6,800 bases of DNA from Actinomycetales bacterium Ga0077552. GTDB lineage: Bacteria; Actinomycetota; Actinomycetes; Actinomycetales; Microbacteriaceae. The notes below the pieces were generated by a model. That model had not been told where the DNA came from and ran no database searches. It was given only the letters and a program-made list of their open reading frames with translations. The translations under genes were made by a program, and so were the position numbers. Shown here piece by piece: positions 1 to 4,783 of the stretch (the first letter of the stretch is position 1; each line of letters begins with the position of its first letter). The stretch spans positions 1-6,800 of the forward strand of contig LNFD01000160.1 of NCBI GenBank assembly GCA_001464255.1, in the 5' to 3' direction.

Positions 1-219
1 GCCCCCGCCCTCGACGCCGGGCGCTTCGGCGCGCCGGCCGTCATCGCCTCCGGCACGCAGCTCGTGCGCACCGTCACCGCCGAGGGCATCGTGACCGGCG
101 CGGAGGCGGGCCGCGTCGAGCTGCTCGTTCCGCGTCGAGACGTCGCGCGCATCCTGCACGCCCTCGCCAACGGCGACGCGCTGTCGGCGATCCCCGCCTC
201 GCTCGCGATCGGGGGTTGA
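1..219 (+). CDS. SAF-domain protein (CpaB/RcpC-like), 3' end only
   Basis: The first frame is open from the window edge to a TGA at 217-219 and gives 72 residues of a C-terminus. It contains a stretch beginning GTQLVRTVTAEGIV, then VELLVPRRDVARILHALANG and a short hydrophobic end. Repeated small beta-strand-like segments, a late 'VPRxxVAxxxxAxANGDA' segment and an end soon after fit the C-terminus of actinobacterial SAF-domain proteins, the family related to CpaB/RcpC of Tad pili. In those proteins the SAF domain is usually extracytoplasmic behind one N-terminal membrane helix, which would lie left of this window. The next gene starts 1 nt after the stop, so the two are almost certainly cotranscribed and probably translationally coupled. 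The family call rests on pattern recognition of a fragment; the open frame itself is clear. Confidence 0.7.
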   Translation, partial: APALDAGRFGAPAVIASGTQLVRTVTAEGIVTGAEAGRVELLVPRRDVARILHALANGDALSAIPASLAIGG

Positions 220-220
220 G

Positions 221-1576
221 GTGCTCGTCGCGCTCGCGGTACCCGGCCTCGACCTCGACGCGATCGAGCTCGCCGTGCTGCGCGCGGGCCACCAGGTCGC
301 GTGGCGTGCCATCGACCAGGACGAAGTGCTGACCCAGGTCGCACAGCGGTCGCCCGACGTCGTGCTGCTGGCCGACCACCCGGACGTGGCGACCGCGACC
401 GTCGTGGGCTCGTGCGACCTGCTCGGGGTGCGCAGCTGCCTCGTGGTCGCGGCCGAGACGCCCCTGTCTGTCGGCGCTCAGCGGCTCGGTCTGCACGACG
501 TGCTTCGGCAGTCGTCGGATGGATCCCTCGATCTGGGCGCGCTCGCCGAGCCCTCGTGGGTCGCCGCGCCGATGCCTCCCGGGCGGGCACCGGCGCCCAC
601 CGCTTCCGACGAGCGGCCGCCTGATCGCGAGTCCGGTGCTGCCGCGCCTGCTGCCGGCCCTGCGGTCGGGGCTGCGATGCCCGCCCCCGCCCCGCGCATC
701 ATCACGGTGTGGGGCCCGGCCGGTGCTCCCGGGCGCACGACGCTCGCGATCGGCCTCGCGGCTGAACTCGCCGCCCGGGGGCACGCCGTGTGCCTCGTCG
801 ACGCCGACACCTACGGGGGCACCGTCGCCCCCGCCCTCGGCCTGCTCGACGAATCGCCGGGGTTCGCCGCCGCGTGCCGCCTCGCCGGAGCAGAGGCGCT
901 CACGGCCGCCGAGCTGGATCGGGTCGCGCAGTCGGCCTCCGCCGCGGCGGGCGCCGGATTCTCCGTGCTCACGGGCATCGGCCGCCCGCATCGCTGGCCC
1001 GAGCTCTCATCGGGTCGGGTGACGACCGTGCTCGAGCAGTGCCGCCGGTGGCGCGAGATCGTCGTCGTGGATGCGGGCTTCAGCCTCGAGAGCGATGAGG
1101 AGATCAGCAGCGATCTGCACGCCCCCCGCCGGAACGCCGCGACGATCGCGGCGCTGCGGGTCGCCGACGACGTGGTCGCGGTCGGCACCGCTGATCCGCT
1201 CGGGCTCGCGCGGCTGCTGCGCACGCACGCCGACCTGCTCGAGACCGTCGAGACCGCGCGGGTGCGCATCGCGATCACGCGCGTGCGGGCATCCGTGCTC
1301 GGCATCGACCCGCACGGGCAGGTGCGCCAGACGCTCGACCGGTTCGCGGGCATCCACGACGCCGTGCTCATCGATGACGATCCGGATGCCGCCGACGCCG
1401 CCCTGCTCACCGCCCGGCCGGTGCCGCTCGCCGCACCGCGCTCGGCGCTGAGCCGCGGCATCGCCGAGCTCGCCGACGCGCTCGGGTTCGCGCGGGGGCC
1501 GGCGTCGGGCGCCGGCCCCCGCTGGGCCCGCCGCCGAAGCTCGCTCGCGACCACCAGCTCGGGGCGCACCGACTAG
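221..1576 (+). CDS. MinD/CpaE-like P-loop ATPase-family protein with degenerate Walker A
   Basis: This 451-residue protein starts with GTG at 221, with GGGGG at 211-215 as the likely ribosome binding site, 1 nt after the SAF-protein stop. Residues about 1-115 resemble a pseudo-receiver domain as in CpaE (PDVVLLADH strand, then ...GLHDVL). A Pro/Ala-rich linker follows at about 116-157. The P-loop domain covers about 159-423: GPAGAPGRTT at 165-174, the second acidic motif LVDADTYGG at 192-200 (D194, D196), and a Walker B-like strand EIVVVDAG ending at D284. In the deviant Walker A motif of MinD/ParA (KGGxGKT) both lysines are replaced: the signature lysine by A167 and the phosphate-binding one by R172. 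ATP hydrolysis is therefore doubtful; nucleotide binding may persist. The tail from about 424 is low-complexity. Members of this family localise pilus or secretion machinery, but no TadA, TadB or TadC homologue is in the window, so the role is unknown. Confidence 0.85.
   Translation: MLVALAVPGLDLDAIELAVLRAGHQVAWRAIDQDEVLTQVAQRSPDVVLLADHPDVATATVVGSCDLLGVRSCLVVAAETPLSVGAQRLGLHDVLRQSSDGSLDLGALAEPSWVAAPMPPGRAPAPTASDERPPDRESGAAAPAAGPAVGAAMPAPAPRIITVWGPAGAPGRTTLAIGLAAELAARGHAVCLVDADTYGGTVAPALGLLDESPGFAAACRLAGAEALTAAELDRVAQSASAAAGAGFSVLTGIGRPHRWPELSSGRVTTVLEQCRRWREIVVVDAGFSLESDEEISSDLHAPRRNAATIAALRVADDVVAVGTADPLGLARLLRTHADLLETVETARVRIAITRVRASVLGIDPHGQVRQTLDRFAGIHDAVLIDDDPDAADAALLTARPVPLAAPRSALSRGIAELADALGFARGPASGAGPRWARRRSSLATTSSGRTD
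1492..1522 (+). terminator. 13-bp GC hairpin in the 3' end of the MinD-like gene
   Basis: The arms at 1492-1504 and 1510-1522 are perfectly complementary over 13 bp, all G and C, with a 5-nt TCGGG loop. The element sits just after the folded part of the MinD-like protein, 51 nt before its stop codon ends at 1576, and upstream of the pdtaS promoter. No U-run follows, which is common for actinobacterial terminators. It could end or attenuate the SAF/MinD-like transcript, or could be a chance product of GC-rich low-complexity coding sequence. Confidence 0.5.
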
Positions 1577-1588
1577 CCTGGACGCGTG
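1574..1588 (+). promoter_or_regulatory. Leaderless promoter -10 box of pdtaS
   Basis: TAGCCT at 1574-1579 fits the actinobacterial -10 consensus TANNNT. It is followed by exactly 6 nt and the GTG at 1586, so the transcription start would fall on or next to the start codon. No convincing Shine-Dalgarno sequence lies before the GTG, which supports leaderless translation. The TAG of the box is also the stop codon of the upstream gene (1574-1576). I see no clear -35 element. Confidence 0.6.
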
Positions 1589-3088
1589 TCGACGCTCTCA
1601 GACCTGGTGCACGAGCACAGCGATGCCGACGAGGTCGACATCGAGTGGCTGCACCTGCTGCTCGCCGAGGGCCAGCTCATCGCCGACCTCGCCTTCGCCG
1701 ACATCGTGCTGTGGGTGCCGACGCGCGCCGGGTCGTTCGTGGCCGTCGGGCACGCGCGGCCGAGCAGCTCGGCGACCCTGTTCTACCGCGACTTCGTGGG
1801 GCAGGAGGTGAAGCCCGAGTGGCGCCGGCAGGTGACGCAGGCCGCCGAGACCGCGCAGATCGTCGACTCGTCGGCGCCCGACTGGTACGAGGAGACGCCG
1901 ACGCGGGTGCGGGCCGTTCCGGTGCTGCGGCGCGGCGGGCGGGGCGGCAAGGGTGTGAGCGAGCATCCGATCGCCGTCATCACGCGACACACGAACCTCA
2001 GTGAGGCGCGCATGCCGAGCCGGCAGGAACTCACGTTCAACGAGTGCGCCAACGACCTGTTCGCGATGATCGCGGCGGGCGACTTCCCCGACCTCGCGGC
2101 GCCGAGTGGCCCGCGACGCGGTGCCCCGCGCGCGAGCGACGGGCTCATCCGCCTCGACCTCGACGGCATCGTCACCTTCGCGAGCCCCAACGGACTGAGC
2201 GCCTTCAACCGCATGGGCTTCGCGGGCGAGCTCGAGGGCCAGTCGCTCGCGACCGTCACGACGAGCCTGCTCGCCGGGCGCCCGCAGCAGGTCGACGAGT
2301 CGCTGCCGCTCGTCGTCACGGGCCGCGCGCCGTGGCGCACCGACATCGAGTCGCGCGGGGTCACCGTGACGCTGCGCACGATCCCGCTGCTGCGCGACGG
2401 CCGGCGCATCGGCGCGATCATCCTCGTGCGCGACGTCACCGAGGTGCGGCACCAGGAGCGCGAGCTCATCACGAAAGACGCGACGATCCGCGAGATCCAC
2501 CACCGGGTGAAGAACAACCTGCAGACGGTCGCCTCGCTGCTGCGCATCCAGGCCCGCCGATCCCATGCCGACGCGACGCGGGATGCCCTGACGCAGGCCA
2601 TGCGCCGCGTGGCCGCGATCGCCGTCGTGCACGACACGCTCAGCGAGGGTCTCAACCAGAACGTCGACTTCGACGTGGTCTTCTCGCGCGTGCTCATGCT
2701 CATCGCCGAGGTGGCCTCGAGCCACAACACGGTCGTGCGGCCGACCTCGACCGGCAGCTTCGGCACGCTGCCGAGCGAGTACGCGACGCCGCTCGCGCTC
2801 GCGCTCACCGAGCTCGTGACGAACGCGGTCGAGCACGGGCTCGAGGGCCGGCCCGACGGCGAGGTCGAGATCATCGCCTCGCGCACCGACGAGGCGCTCT
2901 CGGTCAAGGTGCGCGACAACGGCGCGGGCATGCCCGAGGGCAAGGTCGGCTCGGGGCTCGGAACCCAGATCGTCCGCACGCTCATCCAGGGCGAGCTCGG
3001 CGGCACGATCGACTGGCACACGCTCGAGGGCGAGGGCACCGAGGTGACGATCGACGTGCCGCTGCTCTACCTCAAGCGCCGAGCCTGA
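1586..3088 (+). CDS. pdtaS: PdtaS-type sensor histidine kinase
   Basis: This 500-residue cytoplasmic sensor kinase has no membrane segment. In order: an N-terminal GAF-like sensor domain (about 1-160), a PAS domain (about 183-285, from DGLIRLDLDG to the ILVRDVTEV strand), an HisKA_2 dimerisation box (EIHHRVKNNLQTVASLLR from 303, with H306 the likely phosphorylated histidine), and a HATPase domain with N-box ELVTNAVEHG (409-418), DNGAGM (444-449) and GSGLGT (455-460). Length, domain order and the start MSTLSDLVHEH match M. tuberculosis PdtaS closely, which supports the GTG start. In the family it passes phosphate to PdtaR, a receiver-ANTAR protein that binds RNA and prevents termination; pdtaR is not in this window. 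Published work on the M. tuberculosis protein links it to nitric oxide and copper sensing. whiB1 follows convergently, as in M. tuberculosis. Confidence 0.95.
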   Translation: MSTLSDLVHEHSDADEVDIEWLHLLLAEGQLIADLAFADIVLWVPTRAGSFVAVGHARPSSSATLFYRDFVGQEVKPEWRRQVTQAAETAQIVDSSAPDWYEETPTRVRAVPVLRRGGRGGKGVSEHPIAVITRHTNLSEARMPSRQELTFNECANDLFAMIAAGDFPDLAAPSGPRRGAPRASDGLIRLDLDGIVTFASPNGLSAFNRMGFAGELEGQSLATVTTSLLAGRPQQVDESLPLVVTGRAPWRTDIESRGVTVTLRTIPLLRDGRRIGAIILVRDVTEVRHQERELITKDATIREIHHRVKNNLQTVASLLRIQARRSHADATRDALTQAMRRVAAIAVVHDTLSEGLNQNVDFDVVFSRVLMLIAEVASSHNTVVRPTSTGSFGTLPSEYATPLALALTELVTNAVEHGLEGRPDGEVEIIASRTDEALSVKVRDNGAGMPEGKVGSGLGTQIVRTLIQGELGGTIDWHTLEGEGTEVTIDVPLLYLKRRA

Positions 3089-3095
3089 GCTCGAT

Positions 3096-3111
3096 CGTCG
3101 GGGCGCCGACG
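3096..3111 (+). terminator. Small hairpin just after pdtaS
   Basis: CGTCGG at 3096-3101 pairs with CCGACG at 3106-3111 around a GGCG loop, 8 nt after the pdtaS stop. The stem is 6 bp and no T-run follows. It may assist the larger hairpin downstream or stabilise the 3' end of the mRNA; alone it is weak evidence for termination. Confidence 0.35.
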
Positions 3112-3126
3112 CGACCGGGCATGACG

Positions 3127-3167
3127 ACGCCCCGGAGCGGCATCGGTGCGACGCCGCGCCGGGGCGT
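3127..3167. terminator. Bidirectional hairpin terminator between pdtaS and whiB1
   Basis: ACGCCCCGG at 3127-3135 pairs perfectly with CCGGGGCGT at 3159-3167. After one mismatch the stem resumes with GCGGC (3137-3141) against GCCGC (3153-3157), then possibly TCG against CGA. The element lies in the 103-nt gap between two convergent genes, 39 nt past the pdtaS stop and 25 nt past the whiB1 stop, so it can serve both strands. There is no U-tail on either side. Confidence 0.7.
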
Positions 3168-3191
3168 GGTCAGAGTTCGTGCGTCGCGTGT

Positions 3192-3440
3192 CTAGGAGGC
3201 GCGGCGGGCGCGAGCGGCGCGGCGCTTGAGAGCGCGGCGCTCGTCCTCGCTGAGGCCGCCCCAGACGCCCGAGTCCTGGTTCGTCTCGAGGGCGTACTGC
3301 AGGCAGGTCTCCGTGACCGAGCATCGGCCGCAGACGGCCTTCGCCTTCTCGATCTGGTCGACCGCGGGGCCGGTGTTGCCGACCGGGAAGAACAGCTCGG
3401 GGTCGGCGGTGAGGCAGGCTGCTTTGTCGCGCCAGTCCAT
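3192..3440 (-). CDS. whiB1: WhiB1-type iron-sulfur transcriptional regulator
   Basis: This 82-residue protein starts MDWRDKAACL and carries the four WhiB cysteines at C9, C37, C40 and C46 (C-x27-C-x2-C-x5-C), which bind a [4Fe-4S] cluster. The turn motif GVWGG is at 58-62, followed by a basic DNA-binding tail (RRALKRRAARARRAS). Length, cysteine positions and the segment PELFFPVGN match M. tuberculosis WhiB1 and Streptomyces WblE almost residue for residue. The family binds the principal sigma factor and acts as a transcription factor; the WhiB1 cluster is known to react with nitric oxide. The ATG is fixed by a strong AAAGGAG at 3450-3456, 9 nt upstream. The gene has its own promoter about 150 nt upstream and is convergent with pdtaS. 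Confidence 0.96.
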   Translation of the reverse strand: MDWRDKAACLTADPELFFPVGNTGPAVDQIEKAKAVCGRCSVTETCLQYALETNQDSGVWGGLSEDERRALKRRAARARRAS

Positions 3441-3449
3441 GGGGAAGTG

Positions 3450-3456
3450 CTCCTTT
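3450..3456 (-). promoter_or_regulatory. Ribosome binding site of whiB1
   Basis: AAAGGAG on the minus strand lies 9 nt before the whiB1 ATG. It is one of the two strongest Shine-Dalgarno sequences in the window, in contrast with the leaderless starts of pdtaS and ugd, and suggests efficient translation from the leader transcript. Confidence 0.8.
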
Positions 3457-3501
3457 GGTGTGGGTCAGGTAGCACGCGCCGAAGGTTGACAGACGCGCTA
3501 C

Positions 3502-3525
3502 ATCGTCGGTGCTCGCACCAACGAT
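3502..3525 (-). promoter_or_regulatory. 24-bp near-palindrome / RNA hairpin in whiB1 leader
   Basis: Read on the minus strand this is ATCGT-T-GGTGC-GA-GCACC-G-ACGAT. Two 5-bp inverted blocks pair on each side, and the single mismatch becomes a U.G wobble in the whiB1 transcript (but a C.A mismatch in a plus-strand transcript). The predicted RNA is a 10-bp stem with a CGAG tetraloop, about 60 nt upstream of the start codon and 45 nt before the ribosome binding site. No U-run follows, so a regulatory leader structure or a dimeric protein-binding site is more likely than a terminator. Confidence 0.5.
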
Positions 3526-3586
3526 TTCGGTGAGAGAGAAGGTTCTGGGAACGTCGCCCACCGCTTTGTAGGCGTCACATCAACCT

Positions 3587-3615
3587 CGTATAGGTTCCCA
3601 TAGGCTGGTTGTCAA
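3587..3615 (-). promoter_or_regulatory. whiB1 promoter (TTGACA-N17-TATACG)
   Basis: On the minus strand a perfect -35 hexamer TTGACA (3610-3615) is followed by 17 nt and TATACG (3587-3592), close to the housekeeping sigma consensus. Transcription would start near 3580, giving a leader of about 140 nt before the whiB1 ATG. A TGTGA motif (minus strand, 3575-3579) falls at the predicted start site; only one half of a CRP-like site is present. Confidence 0.65.
3601..3606 (+). promoter_or_regulatory. Candidate -10 box of the divergent membrane-protein gene
   Basis: TAGGCT fits TANNNT and is followed by GG, like the TAGCCTGG before pdtaS. Transcription would start near 3613, about 22 nt before the ATG at 3635. 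The box lies inside the spacer of the minus-strand whiB1 promoter, so the two promoters would overlap. I see no good -35 on the plus strand. Confidence 0.4.
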
Positions 3616-3634
3616 ATCAATAGGTACGCATGGG

Positions 3635-4036
3635 ATGGTTCGCTTGGAAGACACCCGACGTTCGCCGTTCGTCACCGTGCTGGTCATCCTGCTCGCCGGC
3701 CAGGCGGCCCTGCTCGTGGGCATCACGGGGTTCCTCGTGATCGAGCTGCTGCTCGCCGAGGCGCAGTTCCCGCCCACGGCGATCGCGCTCACGGTGCTCG
3801 TGCTGCTCGTGGCGGTGTGGCTCATCGCCATGACGCGCGGGGTGCACCGCGGTCGCGCGTGGACGCGGGGGAGCGTGCTCACCTACGAGTTCCTGCAGCT
3901 CGCGATCGGCGTCGGCAGCGTGCAGGGCTTCATCCCGCGCCCCGACATCGGCTGGTGGGTGATCGCCACCGCGGTCGTCGGGCTCGTGCTCATCCTCAGC
4001 ACGCCCGTGACGCGGCACCTCGACCAGCGCGACTAG
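3635..4036 (+). CDS. Small four-helix integral membrane protein, unknown function
   Basis: This is a 133-residue protein of unrecognised function. Four hydrophobic segments are visible at about 12-41, 48-66, 80-98 and 105-123. Between the second and third is a short basic loop (TRGVHRGRAWTRG), and both ends are charged (MVRLEDTRRS and TRHLDQRD). There is no signal-peptide cleavage site and no catalytic motif. The ATG at 3635 has only a weak AGG 10 nt upstream; an ATG at 3630 is in another frame. The gene is divergent from whiB1 with overlapping promoters and ends 84 nt before the convergent peroxiredoxin. I recall a similarly sized membrane protein (Rv3217c) near whiB1 in M. tuberculosis; whether it is the counterpart is a guess needing an alignment. 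Confidence 0.85.
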   Translation: MVRLEDTRRSPFVTVLVILLAGQAALLVGITGFLVIELLLAEAQFPPTAIALTVLVLLVAVWLIAMTRGVHRGRAWTRGSVLTYEFLQLAIGVGSVQGFIPRPDIGWWVIATAVVGLVLILSTPVTRHLDQRD

Positions 4037-4048
4037 CGCCCCTCTCCC

Positions 4049-4109
4049 CCAGATCTGGGGCAAAGAGGCGCACCGCGATGGCGGATGCGCCCTTTTGCCC
4101 CAGATCTGG
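4049..4109. terminator. Long nested palindrome, likely bidirectional terminator
   Basis: A 24-nt arm (4049-4072) pairs with 4086-4109 at 22 of 24 positions, the two mismatches being adjacent. The inner CCGC (4073-4076) and GCGG (4081-4084) extend the stem around a GATG loop. Each arm also contains the self-complementary CCAGATCTGG, and the left copy is a perfect 14-bp palindrome, CCCCAGATCTGGGG (4047-4060). It fills the gap between two convergent genes (stops at 4036 and 4121), so termination on both strands is the simplest role. The nested design also resembles intergenic repeat elements. Confidence 0.7.
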
Positions 4110-4120
4110 AACGAAGTGGG

Positions 4121-4594
4121 CTAGTCGAGGCCGAGCTTCTTGCGCAGGCTCGCGACGTGGCCCGTGGCCTTGACGTTGTAGAGCGCGTGCTCGAGAGTGC
4201 CGTGCTCGTCGATGACGAAGGTGGAGCGGATGACGCCCATGACCGTCTTGCCGTACATCGACTTCTCGCCGTAGGTGCCGTAGGCGTGGTGCACCGTCAT
4301 GTCGGGGTCGCTCAGCAGCGGGAAGGTCAGGTGCTCCTCGGCGGCGAACTTCTGCAGGGCATCCGCCCCGTCTTTCGACACCCCGAGAACGACGTAGCGG
4401 GCCGCCTGCAGCGAGGCCAGGTTGTCGCGGAAGTCGCAGGCCTGGGTCGTGCAGCCGGGCGTGCTCGCGGCGGGGTAGAAGTACAGCACGACCTTCGTGC
4501 CGGCGTAGTCGGCGAGCGAGACGGTCGCGCCGTCCTTGTCGGCGAGGGTGAAGGCGGGGGCCGGGGTTCCGGCCTCGAGGCGGCTCTGGGCCAT
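4121..4594 (-). CDS. bcp: Bcp-type thiol peroxidase (atypical 2-Cys peroxiredoxin)
   Basis: This 157-residue protein reduces hydrogen peroxide and organic hydroperoxides at the expense of thioredoxin in the cytoplasm. The thioredoxin fold is evident: GTPAPAFTLADKDG near the start, then VVLYFYPAASTPGCTTQACDF with the peroxidatic cysteine C48 and the resolving cysteine C53 five residues later, the Bcp/PrxQ arrangement. The conserved proline, threonine (T45) and later arginine (R123, in VIRSTFVID) complete the active site. The start at 4594 (MAQSRLEAG) is chosen because GAAGGAG (4600-4606) lies 5 nt upstream; an in-frame ATG at 4624 would add 10 poorly conserved-looking residues and has no ribosome binding site. 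Length is typical of the family. The gene is monocistronic, divergent from ugd and convergent with the membrane-protein gene. Confidence 0.95.
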   Translation of the reverse strand: MAQSRLEAGTPAPAFTLADKDGATVSLADYAGTKVVLYFYPAASTPGCTTQACDFRDNLASLQAARYVVLGVSKDGADALQKFAAEEHLTFPLLSDPDMTVHHAYGTYGEKSMYGKTVMGVIRSTFVIDEHGTLEHALYNVKATGHVASLRKKLGLD

Positions 4595-4599
4595 GGGGG

Positions 4600-4606
4600 C
4601 TCCTTC
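4600..4606 (-). promoter_or_regulatory. Ribosome binding site deciding the bcp start
   Basis: GAAGGAG on the minus strand lies 5 nt before the ATG at 4594. This favours the 157-residue form over the longer in-frame start at 4624. Confidence 0.8.
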
Positions 4607-4647
4607 GCGAGGGTCGAGAGGCACCCCGATGCGGGCGCTGTCTGGTC

Positions 4648-4682
4648 AGTGTATGGATGCGCGCCGCTCATCGGCTGAGCGG
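4648..4682 (-). promoter_or_regulatory. bcp promoter -10 with overlapping palindrome
   Basis: On the minus strand TACACT (4648-4653) fits TANNNT and would give a start near 4641, a leader of about 47 nt. Upstream, at 4664-4682, is the perfect inverted repeat CCGCTCA-TCGGC-TGAGCGG, 7-bp arms around 5 nt, covering the expected -35 region. No good -35 hexamer is seen, so the promoter may depend on an activator or use the palindrome as an operator. Confidence 0.4.
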
Positions 4683-4768
4683 TTGCCGAGTGCGGCTCGA
4701 CCCCGGAGCGCCGCCGACGCGCCACTCGGGGGCCACGGCGCGGTCGACCCGTGTTCACGCGGCCTGCC

Positions 4769-4783
4769 TAGCGTTCGAGCATG
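4769..4783 (+). promoter_or_regulatory. Leaderless promoter -10 box of ugd
   Basis: TAGCGT at 4769-4774 is followed by exactly 6 nt (TCGAGC) and the ATG at 4781, the same geometry as pdtaS. No Shine-Dalgarno sequence precedes the ATG. A TTGACA-like TCGACC (4744-4749) lies 19 nt upstream of the box and could be a weak -35. Confidence 0.6.

Noticed and set aside
74..991. Minus-strand open frame opposite the SAF and MinD-like genes
   Set aside because: Its translation is Arg/Gly-rich without any motif and crosses a gene junction; it is a shadow of GC-rich coding sequence.
1598..3039. Long minus-strand open frames opposite pdtaS
   Set aside because: They mirror the pdtaS codons, have no recognisable domain and no ribosome binding site, while pdtaS on the other strand has every kinase motif.
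3486..3491. Perfect TTGACA on the plus strand
   Set aside because: No -10 hexamer lies 16-19 nt downstream, and it would fire through the whiB1 leader away from its own gene with no obvious target.
3573..3590. CRP-type binding site at the whiB1 promoter, as known in M. tuberculosis
   Set aside because: Only one half, TGTGA, is present; the matching TCACA at the right spacing is missing.
4683..4735. tRNA gene in the bcp-ugd gap
   Set aside because: GGCTCGACCCC loosely resembles a T-arm, but no acceptor stem, anticodon arm or proper GTTCGANTC is found.
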